DNA of 64,000 bases from Gymnogyps californianus (Eukaryota; Chordata; Aves; Accipitriformes; Cathartidae). This document shows positions 42,101 through 56,226 of the stretch, piece after piece. Where the stretch lies: assembly GCF_018139145.2 (NCBI RefSeq), contig NC_059473.1, forward strand, positions 62,850,707-62,914,706. Reading direction: 5' to 3'. Positions within the stretch are counted from its first letter, which is position 1. The number at the start of each line of letters is the position of its first letter. A program made the position numbers and the translations under genes. The notes under the pieces are model-generated. The model saw nothing but the letters and a program-made list of their open reading frames with translations, ran no database searches and was not told the DNA's origin.

Positions 42101-45100
42101 TATTTAGCGTGAGATCAATCAGTCAGTGATGAAGATGGTCTTGTAAGTTAAAAGAAGGCTTGGACCAACTCTGCCCATCATTCAGCTATCACCTGAACTC
42201 CAGTGGACAAAAAACCCTAAAGCCTGTTAACCATGTACAGCCCTTTGCAGAGGCCAAACCATTCCAGTGCTGCTGAGATCATTCTCTTGAGCTGCAAGTC
42301 TTTTTCTAAAGTACCTGAATTAATTGATGAAATACCGTTTTCAGAGGTAGGCTGACTTTCTGGAAAGAGCACGGTTGATATCTCCTTCTTCTCTCCCCTC
42401 CCCATGCCAGCTAATGAGCAACAGTACTGTCCACTTGAGCTCCGATCTTACGGAAGGCCTGTGTTCTAAAATGACTGGGCAAGGTACCTTTTGAAAAGCC
42501 ATTGATGAAGAAGCACCAGTAAAAATGCGAGAGCTCAGGGCCCCAAGGAGGTGTGCAATGGACATTTTGATCATTTCATGCATTCGGGGACTTCCAGCTC
42601 TATAGCATGCAAAACACAACTAAGAGCAAAACACAGAAGGGTTACCCAATGAAACACAACAGAGTCAAACAAAACAAACTTCCAAAAGGTAGACGGGAGT
42701 AACAAATACACACATAAAACCAAGCAACAACATGAACTAAATTTTCTTGCAGGGGTCTAGGCATGCATGGGAAGGTGCACAGAGCAAGATTTAGTCTGTT
42801 TTCAATACTGTTAATACTTAAGCCACAAAATATAGTACTCTTCATGTTGGATGCTTCCTTAATTTGAAGCTGACAAGATTTGGGGTGCCATTATTTTGTA
42901 CACAAGAATTGAGAACAATCAGGCAGTGCAAAATGGCCAGACTGTAGCCTTGTTTGTCAGAGAGGGTCCTCAGAGAGTTCCACCAGTAATGCAGGCAGCA
43001 CCTTTCCCATTCTGCAGTGGCTCCACTTTGCTACAGAGGGCAGGCTAGGAAAACTAAGGGACTGACTTGGAAAGAAATGTCAAATAGCAGGGGCACTGGA
43101 GCAGAAAGCTCTTCTCTGCCACCCTTCCCTTGCTAAGTCAGAACAATAAATGCTGAGGCTAAGCAAATGCTGAGCTCAGAAATAATTTTCCGTTTCCTAC
43201 TGCTTATAAATTGCAGAATTCAGATACAAAGGTACATTGATTCCAGCTGTTAAAGCCTTTGCCTTACCTAAAACCTGGCCAGGAGGAACCTGAGGAAGCA
43301 TGTATGTATCTGGTGGGACTTGCTAATTAGAAAGACATAGGAATTCCCTGAGGCAATATTTTGTCAAGGAGTGTGGGGAAAATAGCTGTACCTCCAAACA
43401 CTCCAAATAGAAACATGCGTGCTCTGTATTACAGCTTGTTCCAATTCCCTGAAGGAAATGAAAGCTTTGTTTGCTTTGCTGGCACATCTCATCAGCCTGC
43501 ATCAGAGCTCCTGTTCACTTTAACAGAAGAATGACAAACTATCATTGTGCTAATTTGTACCGCTATACTAGCAAAGGTTTTTAAGAGCCAGGCTAGTCTT
43601 TTGGGAATGAAAGTGAAGTGTAACTACCAAGAACAGTAGAGTTTAACTCCAATCTATGAAAGAAAATTGTCATTTTTCAGGATGCTTTAAATTAATAACA
43701 GCCCTGTTGTTATCCAAATTCACATAGAGAACAGAAAATATGATTTCTGATACAGCTTATAGCACACAGAGCATGACTGATTGACCATTTTCCCCCAGTC
43801 ATAGGCAGTGCTCTTAAAGACTGAAATCTGAAGGGTTTAGAGCCATTAAATACTTTTCCCAGCAAGTATTTTGTCTAAGCTAGAGCTCTTTACCTACAGC
43901 AAAGAGATGCACTAAGCTGAATTCATCAGCTTTTGCCTTGCACATTAGAAAGTCTGCTGAGAAAAACTGCAGCAGGGGAAACTGTATTTTCTTCAGTTTG
44001 GGACACTGATGTAAAGACGGTTTAGTAAAACTTAAAAACTTGTGGCTTGCTCTAAACACCAATTCAGTTCATCCTTGCTGCAGCCTCTACAGGTGGGGCT
44101 TACAAAGACCTCAAAAAATAGCCATACCTTATGGTCTCACAAAGCACAAAAGAAACCAAAGTCTAAGCTGCACAGGACATCTGGAATGATTACTACTTTT
44201 TTTTAGCCTGTATGTGTTATATACACAAACTGTTTATGTTGTATCCCTCCCTTTTAAAGCCCATTTGCTACAAACTGGCAGCTGTTTTCTTTGGTTCCCT
44301 GTTATCCCTACAACCCCATTCTCAGCTTCCAATAGGACAAGGCAAGTTCAATTTTATTCCTAAACTTAGAAAATTCTGTAACTTCCAGGTAAAGGGAGCT
44401 ATTTTCACATGGGATTATTCTTTTTTACAAAAATCCCACCCAAAATACCAAACCCTGAGAAGGAACACTTCTCTAAACGTCTACTTACACTTGGAGTGTA
44501 GGACATGTATATAACCTTTACATTGCTCCATGGACATTAGCTCTCCCCGTACCACATTAACAATATAATTTTATAATACATTCTGCACACAACAGCATGT
44601 GATGTGCAAGAGGATTAAGTGTTCCTGTGCATCTTCTCTAACCTGAACAAACAACCCCGTGGCTTGCTACACACTGTACTAAAAATATCACCGACCTACA
44701 AAGGCTCACTTAATAGACCTGCAGGTATGTTTTTCTACAGCCAAAGCTCCTTTACAATTTAATCCAGACTAAAATCTAATGGAATAAAGGGAGAAGAGTG
44801 ACTATTAGCACCAGGATAAGACCATATATCTAGAGGTGTAATAAATCTTTTACTTGGATGTATTAGGAAAAAGATACACACAAGGCTAACAAGGCACATT
44901 GTGGCACTTGTGCCAACATGGCACATTGCAGCCTACACACCTCTCTTGAGGAAACTTCACTAGCTTTATAGACTTGCACCAGGTAAGAAACCAGCACAGT
45001 GCTGTTTTATAAAGAATTCAAGGAAATTTTTCTATTGCAAAAGGCAAAGTAAAGTAAATATGAGGAGTAGTAAATGTGCAACGCTGTAATATACAATTGT

Positions 45101-48100
45101 CAATTTCCAAAAGTGCCTTCCCATGCAAGCCCATCAACCCTGCCCAACTTGCAACTATTTCTTCACACTAGACATAAGGTAATACCAGTCCTTGAGATGG
45201 TAATTGTGATTTAGACTAGTTCAGTTTCAGGGTATGTATGGAAGACACACTCTAGGTAGCGGGGGAACGTTAAGTGACACAAGCAATGGTGCGACAGAGG
45301 CACTTACCTCAGCAATCTTCAACACTGAACTCCCATTCAGCTCAAACGTGGAGGTATATGTTATACAGAGCAAGACCTTGAACCAAAAGAGAGGGAGGAA
45401 GGAAAAAAATTAAGTTTCATTTGTTACTGTCTCCCTTCCCCACCCATGTGCTTTTAGCCACAGATCCTGCCATTTTTAGAGCAAACATCAGAAGCTTCTT
45501 AGCACCACGTGTTACTGGGATAAAGGAGGTGGCTCACTCAAGTTGCTTCCTCCTGAGAAGCTGTAACTGTAGGCCCCAGAGGTACAGCCCAATGGATTAT
45601 TTATCACCGTCTCCTATGTCTGACCACAGAAGGGAAGACAACCCAGTGATCAACTCTGGCCTTGGACTCGATAGCCAGAATCCATTCACATTTTAACGAC
45701 AAGCTTTGCATGATTTATAATGAGTCCTTCCATTCATTTCTATCAGTATAACAAAGAAGGAAGGAAAAAAATGCATACAATACAAGTTATTACTTAGGTG
45801 ACACAGATACACATGTATTATGTGAAAGAAGTCATTAATTACTGCTTGACATGAGGATTTCCCAGCCTAGGATATTTCCAGTAAGTGTATTATAGTCATT
45901 TGATAATAAGCAGCTAAAAAACAATTCATAAGCCCCAATTCATGAGGGAAGGCTTGGCCTGTCTTGAACTCAGCAGGATGAATAAGAACTAAAAGCCCCA
46001 TCCAACACCTTACTTTGAAGAGAAGGGGAGTGGGAATGTGATGTGATCTACTAGGGGTAGTGTGGTGGGTGAGCGGGGCAACGTGGTGGGAGGTCCTTTA
46101 GTGTCTGGAGATGTCCTCCCTCCCTCCCCGTCTTCATTTCCAATCCCTCCCACCCCACAGAAGACTGAGAGAGTCTGACCTACTGACCTCTCTCCTTCAA
46201 AGCATAAAATTCCCCCAGTGCCAGAATTTATGTTTTGCTTGGTCTGAAATAGCATGAATTTCTTGCGATAAGTGTACCAGCAAAAATCAATCACATTAAC
46301 ACTAATGTATTGGTCCCTACAACTTCTCAGCCCCTAAGAACTACTGTTCTCTGCTTCACAAGGAAATTCAGGGCATCAGATAAGTTAGCATTACTGGCTG
46401 TTAACCATTTCTCTTATTTATTACATGCTTTTCAGTAGTACTAGGGGTTTTTTTTATGGGTAGGTTCTGTGACAGCTACTAATGCATAACACCCTTGTGT
46501 AATCTCCTCAGCCTAGAATGCAAAACAAACAACTTTGCCACAGTGTGTCTGATCAGAGCTTGCAAGTTAAACAAAAAAAGGAGGCAAAGGGATGCATGTT
46601 TGGAAAGATTATTGCCCTTTGGTTCCTGTAAAGCATCTTTTTTCTGACCTTTTATTGTGTCACACAGTTTCCACATTATGGTGGAACAGCAAAAAATTAT
46701 AGTGTAACAACTTGAAGCAGGAAACTAGATCACCTCTCAGGTGCAAGCTGTATCTTCTCTCTAGGTAGTGATGATCTCTAGCAACACCTCAGAGCCTTCA
46801 TAAAGACCAAAAAAAAAATGCTGATCTGTGGGTTAAGAGAAGCAGACAACTCTAATAGAGCATCACTTAACATGCTGGAGCCACTGAACATCCATCATTA
46901 CTACTGAATCTCTGCTTGGTAGAATACTCCTCTTTGCAGTTATTTTGCACCAGGGAGGGGGAAAAAATCCATTACTGGAAAGCAGGCATTTAATAACTGT
47001 AGAGGAATTTGAATTCTCTGTACAAGAGCAGCTTTCAGCATTAGCTACTTGCTCTTACAGGTACAGACAGAAGAGCCTGTCCACAGATGAGTGTGCCATT
47101 TTTCTGGAGAAGGACATAAATAACATTCTTTACATTTTGAGAGTCAGACTGAAGAGTTTCTATGCACTGAAATGCACTGCACCTTTACAAATATTTTTCT
47201 CAGCAGAAAAACTGTATTTCACTACAGGATGTCACACCTTACTCCAAGGTTGGGTTTTTTTTGTTTGCTTCTTTGTTTTCTAAATAAAATACCAGTCAGG
47301 AGCTCGATCCTATTCTTACAGAAGATGGTTTTACTATAAATAGTGTTCCAAGAAAACCATCATGTAATGGCAATTTTACATTTGTCTATATATGTTATCT
47401 TGCCTTGACTCTCATTCAGTCCTTCATAAATAGAACCTGAGTCATGTGGATAAATACTAGATGTAATGAGAACAGAAAAGGACATGCTACTCTTCTGAAG
47501 TACAACAGTCCTGGACTATAATCTCTTTTTCAGATATTTAGCATTTACCTTTAGAGCAAAGCAAAGTTTCTGAGCCAAGTTTCTTCTTCATAGTTTCCCT
47601 TTTCTGTGAAATGGGCAAAATGGATTTTCTCACCTTAAAAGTGTTACACAGCCTACCTCAGTATTACGAGGAGAGATACAAGCTATAGAGCACTTGAACT
47701 TGCTGGAGAAGGAAATCTAATTCTAATTACAAACAATTAAGACTGCTGTACTTTGTATTTCTTGATATGAACTCTGCAAATTTCTCCGCAATCTGCTGCA
47801 TTTGCTGGCACATGGAGAAATGCCAGTGACAAGGAACAGTGATACTTTTTTTCCTGTCCACAGAGCAGAACCTACGGAATAGCTGAAAAGTAAATGGTCA
47901 ATTACAAAACCCCTCAATAATCTCATTTGTTTCATAAGTACATAAGCTATAAGGGCTATTATTTCCATCTGCTGCTCAGTCCATACCTGCAAAATTTAAA
48001 ACTTCAAAACTGAACAATTTTGTTTGGCACTATGTGAATTCTAAACTAGCAGCCAGCCTCGCAGCCAGCTGTTGGGCCTCACTTTCTCAGCTGTTAACTA

Positions 48101-51100
48101 TGCTGAAATTTTATTGACATTTCTAATAGTTGTAAGAGCTCAGCAGCTGGCTAAAAAATATATGCAGTATTTAAGGAAAAATTGTGATTTGTACTCTCCA
48201 TACACTGCTGTGTAAAACACAGGAGTAGCGCACAGTTCATAAACCCAGAGACAGACAACTGTCACCTCCCACTGACAAATCTCTTCTTATCATACTAACA
48301 GCCAAGATGGACAGCCAGGCCCATGACTGATCTTATTCAGCAGTTTGTGTGTTCTGATTTTCCCTACTTGTGAAACCTCATTTGCTTCATGTGATTTTCT
48401 GCTCTCTTGTACCATCTTGGCTTTGTACAGTTTGCTAATACCTAATGCTTTCCACAGATCAAAACCTGGAAGCCATATAGTGCAATACATGGAAGTACAC
48501 ACCAGTTTAGGCATTCTTATAAGCCCTTGCTCTTCAAAATCTCTTCTCTCCCTCCCTTCCTTTTTTTTTTTTTTTTAATTTCCTACCTTTATAGAGCTGA
48601 ACTGTGAAAAGTTAGCTCATATATGCCTAATCCTTTCTGTCACAAGTGCCAATAACCTGCTTGTAACAGGTGAATGATAGAAAAGTCAGATACCAAGCGC
48701 AGTAAGGAAGTGATGATCAAAACCTTGCTACGAAGCAATAGGGAATTTCAGCAAAAAGACTGCTAAGTTTTGACTGTTACTCTTTGTAAAACAAGATCTG
48801 GGAACCTACTAGCTAGAGAAAGGGCATATGATCTGATGTGATCAGATGACAGAAGCATAACAAGTTATCAGCCAGATTATTCTTGGCTTACTCCACTTGC
48901 TACCGTCTTCCCTCACAAATCATTTGTGAGATCTGAAAGACGGTCTCTGATCAATGCACAAGACTGCTCTCAGCTATGATTTCCATCAGCGCCACTGCAG
49001 GGCTCATTTACAGTCTTGGCGATGCTCCAGACACTCAACTCACGTGTCTTCCCATTTATGTGGAACAAACAGGAAGACAGCAGGCTTCTCTTTTAGATTA
49101 CTGGATGAAAAATGGGCTTAAAAACAAACAAACAAACAAAACCAAACTTAATCATTCAGATCCACTAAAAACACTGAGTCTCCAGACAGCATATCCCATA
49201 GGCTGCTTAACTACTCATGCAGTCCGTATTTAAAAAAATTAAAGAAAAGAAAGACAGGTTTTCTTGGGCAACAACATTGTGTTTTTGCAACCACTGGTAG
49301 TTGAAGCAGAAATAAAACTACAAAGCAATTCCCAGTAACATCTTCAGTACAAAACAAAATTGAAAATCAGCTTGTACTGTGTGTTACTGTGATGAGATCT
49401 TAATTGGTATGGACTCTAAAGCACACTTCCCCCCCCCCCCCTTTTTTTTTTTTTTTAAAGAAGGAACTTACACAACTGTAGAGAAAGTTTCAAAGTCCCA
49501 CAACCTCCAGGATGTTTTAATTGGTTTGCATTATTTTGCAAATACCTGGATGAGATCACATTTCCATGAATGGCTTATCCATAATGAAAGTATTCATTTT
49601 AATTACTGTTGAAGCTCTGACTGTCATGGAACAAGAAATACAATTCGTACTCCTTGGAGTCCCAGGGTACCAACTATAGTATAAGAGTGCACGCACGAAT
49701 AGTTTTCACAATAAGTAGAAACAATAACAACAAAAAAAGGTGCTTCTGATGATATAATGCAGGTCAATTGACACAAAATGTACAGGATTTGAACTGCAAT
49801 GTAATTAAACTGACATTACAATGTCCATCCCATATTTTAAGAGAGGTCTCTTGAAGAGGGAAAAAGAGGGAACATTTTTAGATTGTAAGACTGCTAAGTG
49901 TTGCTAGCCAAGTTCCTCAAGTGCTTCGCACATATTTGCAGTAAAAGGCAATTCTGACATTGAAGAGCTTATGGTGCAGTCACATCAAATAAATAAGGTA
50001 TGTAAGAAAGCAAGCAGTATCCCCAAGATGGAGAAAGAGGGAAAAGGTACAAAACTTTAAAGCAACTGTAAGCTGTCATCATCTGAGGATGCTTCAGTAC
50101 TTCACTGCATTTAAGTGCCAAGTCCAATATCCATACACTACTGCTATCCTTTTTCTATTCCAGCACTCAAAGTCCCATTGGCAAAATCCTCTGAACATTC
50201 ATGTTTCTCCTAGTTGGGATGCATGTAGACACTTTAGTCCTTAGAGTGCTGAATTTTGCACCCACCTCTAATCCCTTTGTGGGATTCATAAAGGAAGCCT
50301 TTCCTGACTTACTTTACTTGCAGGCTTGTAAACTTGGATGCAATGTACGCTCAGATGATTCTCAAATCTGCCCCCCAGGAGGAAAAATCCAGTCAGAAGA
50401 CAAGGCAGGACAACATTTTATCTCATTCAGTAATTTGACATTTAAAGCAGTTATCCAGTATTTCTGCAAAATAGTTTGGACAGGAGGTGTCCTCCTATTT
50501 GGCAGGATAACTAGTAACCTGCTCATGTTGCATTCTTTGGCCTTGAAGGAAAACAAGGGCAAGAGAAAGAAAGTGCATTAATGAACTCACGTACATTGTG
50601 TCACCACGTATCACTGTACAAAACAGCACATTTTAATTATGGAGGGAAAGGAGACAGTGTCTCCCACGACTCAGTAAACCCATAAAACGCCTTGCTATCA
50701 CAGCAGCAACTGGTGCTTAGCATTATGGATGCACCAGGGCTTCAAACAAAAGGACCGTATCCGGTACAGAAGAACCTCACATATTATCAGTGGTGACACG
50801 CTGAATGGTCCCAGAAGACGATGCCCATTAGTTCACTAGACTAAAATAGAACTACTGCTGAACACTATTTATGGTGGTATGAAACCAACTGAAACTTCTG
50901 CTTATGTAGCACAGTTGTAGAAGGGAAAGAAATCATTTAAAGCAATTGCTTAATAGATATTTAACAGGTTTTCTTAACGGCTCTGACAGGGGCTTTTATC
51001 TTTAGAATTATAACACTTAAAGGCAGGGAAGATCAAAAAAAAGGCTGACTAGCACTGCTGGGATGGCATTTCCACCTTCACAAGTTACAGCCTATTTAGG

Positions 51101-54100
51101 TATACTGCATTACTTTATGAATTAGAAGATATATATCTGAATAAAACAAAACTGAAAAAGGACAAAAACCAAACTGAAAAATACCAACAAAAAGTTTAAA
51201 GAGTTCTCAAATAAAAATGAAGTTACATGCATCCACTACCAGAATGATCAGAAACGATGTCAACACATGGGTGTAAGTAAACACAGAGCTGTCAAGGAAA
51301 AAAGAACCAGTATATCCCCTGGACAGAAAATTCTGACATTTATTCTTGACAATGAGGGAATTTTTTGGACAGGGGAGAGGGAACACAACTCCCTTACCCT
51401 CAGATACATGCAAGGTTCTACCGAAACTACATCAGGGGAACTTTCTGTGTGGCAATGTACTTTACAACAGCTAATTTAAAAATCACTGTTTCAAGTCATT
51501 AGATTAATTGGCAAGAAGATAGCCTGAAGACAACCTAAGAAGTGGCGTCACACAGGCTGTCTGGCCTGCCAGAGGATTTCACGCTATCCCAGACCATCTC
51601 CTGACCTGCATCCAGAAAAGAGATACTAAAAAGCCAGATAAGCTGGTTTGGTGGTTGCAACATCAACCACTATGCCATATGTAGCTTCCATATCTTCTTC
51701 TTCTCTCACAAGAGATACACATGAGGAGCTCTAGGGAAGAGGATCCCCAGGAGCTGGCTGGCAGTGTCAGAACAGCTTGTTGGGACACAAGTTCTCTCCT
51801 CCGCTGCCCCCAGGACTAAACAGTGTCAACACCTATGGTGGCAGCAGCCCTCATCATGGGAAGCTCGTAAGCAGAGAAGATCTAAGCTGGGTGCATATCA
51901 TCTGTGGCACATCTGGAGTGTGTGCATAATTGCATGTAAAAGCTATAGCAAGTGACCCTTCCATGCCACTGTTACATGGCCAACTTGGCTGGCAGAACTT
52001 GGCACTGTCACCTCCAGTAAGCACTAATGTCTGCCAGCAGGGAAAAGATTAAATGGCAATATACAAAAGTTAAAGGGTTTCTATATTTGGTTTTGTAGTC
52101 ATACAATGTCTTTCCAAATCACTTTCTTAATCGTTGAGCAATCTCCAGGTTCTTGGTATGTGTCTAAGACTAAAGAAAGTCTGTAAGAACTTGTACTTCC
52201 ACACTGGACAGGTGTTAAATTACACTTTCTGGAGCTAGGGACTTGCTACTTGCCACATTGGCACTAGAAAACCTGCAGGTATGACGCAATGACTCATTGC
52301 TTGCATATGCTGCACAGCACAGAACAGCTCAGCGATAAAACTCCAGCACTGCTTACATTTCTTCATTTCTGCAAAATCTGCACTGTTGCAAAAAAGAATG
52401 CCAGTCACAGGCACTCCAAAATAACAAAACCCCGTACATAAACAGCAAAATCTGTGCACTATTAACTCTACTCCTGAGCATATATACTGTAATACAGTAT
52501 TTGATCACAGGATTATCACAGGTAATTTTTTTTTTGTCCTCCTCACAGACCAGTCATTCATCAGGAAACCCAGAAAGAAACCCACTGCTGAGTTAACCTG
52601 GAGTAAGGAACCCTTCTGCCACTCATCCATGCATCCATGATTGCAGGAGGAATGACCAGAGGACAGAAGACAGGAATCCTGCCCCCTTACCCTTCCCATG
52701 ATTGCCTCAGCCCCAGGGTAGAGCATTCCTTTAATTACTGCTTTTTGTGCCTGACCTCAATGATTTTGATTATGCCACACCAAGTGGGACAGTTCCAACA
52801 TGACAGAATGAGCACGTTCTCTGTCCGAAAATACCTTCATAACCTCACAGCTGAGGGAGCACTGAGAAAGGTAACATTTTTGCATTAGAATTTCTCCAGG
52901 CAAGAAGCTAAGCCTACTTTTCTATCCTGCAGACCTGTTAAGAGACAGGACCAACCCCCTGCTCAGATTTTTAAAACCACACAGCTGCCCAGACCCACAG
53001 AGGTTGTTCAGGGCTATGAATTCAAGCACAGAAAGGTACTGAGGAACAGCCACAGATCCTGGAAAGAGGCTGGATTTTTGAGACAGTGCATTCACTACTG
53101 ACTGGTTTAGGCGGCTCCCATCCAGTATCCATTTGGCCATATTCAGGCCATTACCATTCTCATTCTTTTGTATCCATTAAGGAGAAAGCTCAGGTGTTTA
53201 ATTCAAGACTGATTTCTGCTACAACGGCCAGGCACCTAAGAACCAGGGGAGTTCTTTAATCACAATCTTAATTATGAGTGCTAGGCATTTACCATAGTTC
53301 TAATTAACTTGGGAAAGGATGAGCTTATCTTGAAACACGCAAGCTAGGTCACTCAATCCATTGGAATTAACCTGGTTACTTATAACTAAGCACATGAATA
53401 AAATGACTTAAAAAAGTAACCACCCAAAAAAAAAAAAAAAGTAAACCCAAGAGAGTCTGGATTTGTAGTTGGCCTACATTACAACAATTTAACTTATGAA
53501 AATGCTAAGCAGAGGAAGCACTAAGAACTCTAGCTAGCATTCCTGGGCAGGACTGATCTTAGAAAAGAATCTTATCTGCATGACATTGTGCAAGTCTTTA
53601 CAGACTCCCCTCTTTAACAGTGCAGACTGCTAACACATCTCTGAACTATGAACTGGACAAAAATCAGTTATTGCTTATGAAAGCTCATATCAGGCACCAG
53701 TGTTACAAGAACTAATGAACACATTCATGTGAAACTTTCTTCTACAAATTTTCAGCATCTTATTATTTTTTTTCTTATTAATATAAATTTTGAACCAGTT
53801 CTGGATTAAAGCATGCAAATGAAGTTGAATAATGGTTTTTATTTTTTACTTTATTTGAAACATAGTCCTTCTCTGCTCAGAAAGAGACTGGACTGCAATT
53901 TATATTGCAAGTGATGTTAAAAAATGTTTGCAATAATGCAGTGCATAAAATATATTGAGGGGAAAAAAATGATCTTTTATTCCAAAATTATATATTAACT
54001 AAAATATGTAGATTAACAGCAAGTATCAGCAATTGAGTTGCTGATTCTCATTCTGATAATGACAGCCTCTCTTCTCCATCTCCATTTACCAGTTACATTT

Positions 54101-56195
54101 TTACTGCTGCAGCAATGAATTCTTATTTTTAATGGGCAGTGAAATCGCTCTTTTTACTCCTATATAAAACTATTATACACGCCTTGCCTCAAAGAGGCAG
54201 CACAGGGAATAACATAGTTTACATATACCTTGAAATCCAAGTTGTTTCAGTCCAGCTTCCTCCTCCATTTAATTTTACAGCTCAAGACAAAGCAGAACTG
54301 TTGCAAATGATATTCTATTACGCATAACCAAACTGTATGTGGAAAGATACATTTCATAAACATTAACCTTAAAACAATGAGAAGATACATATATTTGTGA
54401 GTTTATTACAGTGATCAGCTCATTTACCAGTATTGAAGAAAAAGATGCAGAATATAATCATCCACGGAGGCTGTGATTTTACAGTTGTGTTTTGTCAACA
54501 TTTTGGATCAAACAGTTCAGAACTACTTTTCAAATACATAATATAATTTGTTCTCTGTCATAGAGGGCCAAAGAAAAAAATTAACTAGCCTCCCATCAAA
54601 CCCTTCACATATTGGAAAAAGAAAAAAGTTAGGCTTCCTGTTCTATGGTGATGAAGATCCTGCCAAGTTTTCTGAAAAAGTTAACAATAAGTTTTGCTCG
54701 GTTGCTCAAGCACAATCCAGCTTAATCCAATATTTGTATTAGATCAGGACTATCTCCCTGAACCTGTAACAATGTGGTTGTGCAGAACCTAAAACAGGTC
54801 AACTATGATTGTTAAAAAACTAAGAACAAACAAAAAATTGTCCCCAAACTTTCTGCTAATCCTTGTAGATCTTCAATAGTGACCTTCTCAAGTGACTAAT
54901 TTGACACTGTAACTGGGGCCCTACCAATTAAATTAGTTATTACAGAAAAAAATTAATAAAGACTAGGAGATGGCTCTTAGTACTCTAAGAATCACTTTGC
55001 ATCTTTAAAGCATTACGGTAGCAATCTTGAAAAGAACAATTACAAATACCCAACCTAAAGACAGCGTTTCAGAGGCAGAGCTATTTGCTCCATTCTGCCT
55101 GTCCTTACACAAGCCAAGTTTTACCACAGAACTCTAACGCAGAGTTCGGTTCTGAATATATCCAAAATGAAAACTGAAATCACAAAGAGAGCTGTCTCGT
55201 ATTATTACTGGAGAGTTCCCAAATGCTGTATTAATGGATCACCGAAGCGACAAAAGAGAAAAGATTGCCCTCGCATAGCAGATTTAGCAAGGGTTCATTA
55301 AACCTCATTCACAGATTAAAAAGACTTCTGGCTGACTCCTCACTGAAAGCCTACAGAAGAAAATCATAAAAATTTTGCCCATCAGCAATCAGTACACCTA
55401 ATGCACTAACAAACGCAAGTTGGACTCACTGGGAATAAACTAACCTTTCCTAAATGAAGTAGCTGTTCACCATGGACAATAGGTAAATAACGGGAATTAG
55501 AACAGTCTTCTCTCTCTCAAGCCACTTTGGAAGAATATTTTTTGGTTCCAGAAAATCCTCAAGTCTATTTCAAAAAAACCCAGAGTAGAGTAGCCACAAA
55601 TACTGTGTGAAGTCTTCTCAGAGGTAATAAGAAACAAAGCTTGGAAGCTCCACTGACAGAAACATAATATATATTCGTAACATCCAGCATATCATAACAC
55701 CGTTAATTAGAATAGTGAAATAAAGACCAAATATTTTAAAAGACATCAAATCACAACACTGAGTTTCCTTTATAAAAGGTAATTATTCTTATTCTGGCTT
55801 GACAATTTCTGTCTTGCTAGCTGTAAATTTCTTGGGAAATCTGTGCACAGACTGAACTGACATGCACTGGATTACATGACACAGCTTCACCTGTGACTAA
55901 AGAAAACAAAAGGAGGCAGTAGAAAGGGAAATTTTAAATGATTAATCATGCCTTTCTTTTTAAAAACAACTTGTTTACTGTTAGTACCCATTACATTACA
56001 GTGTATCCGGTTTATCTGGAGAGCTTATTTCTGGGTGAGGACTCATCTACTAATTTGCAATTATTAATTAAATTCTTTTTTTTTGTTGTTATTTGAGAAT
56101 AATGTTATCACAGTTAGATAGAGAGAGGGAGGTACTGCAATATTAAGAAGGTTGTCAACTTAGAAATGAAAGTCACCGTAACATTAGTGAAAAGA

Positions 56196-56226
<31 letters not shown>

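Larger units (their letters stand above)
40159..45307 (-). other. ARFGEF3 intron, 5.1 kb
   Basis: Contains a poly-A tract at 41164-41205 and one exon-like open segment at 42488-42599. Otherwise unique AT-rich sequence. Confidence 0.8.

Noticed and set aside
50201..50581. 126-codon plus-strand frame
   Set aside because: Chance frame in intron, no recognisable content and antisense to the gene.
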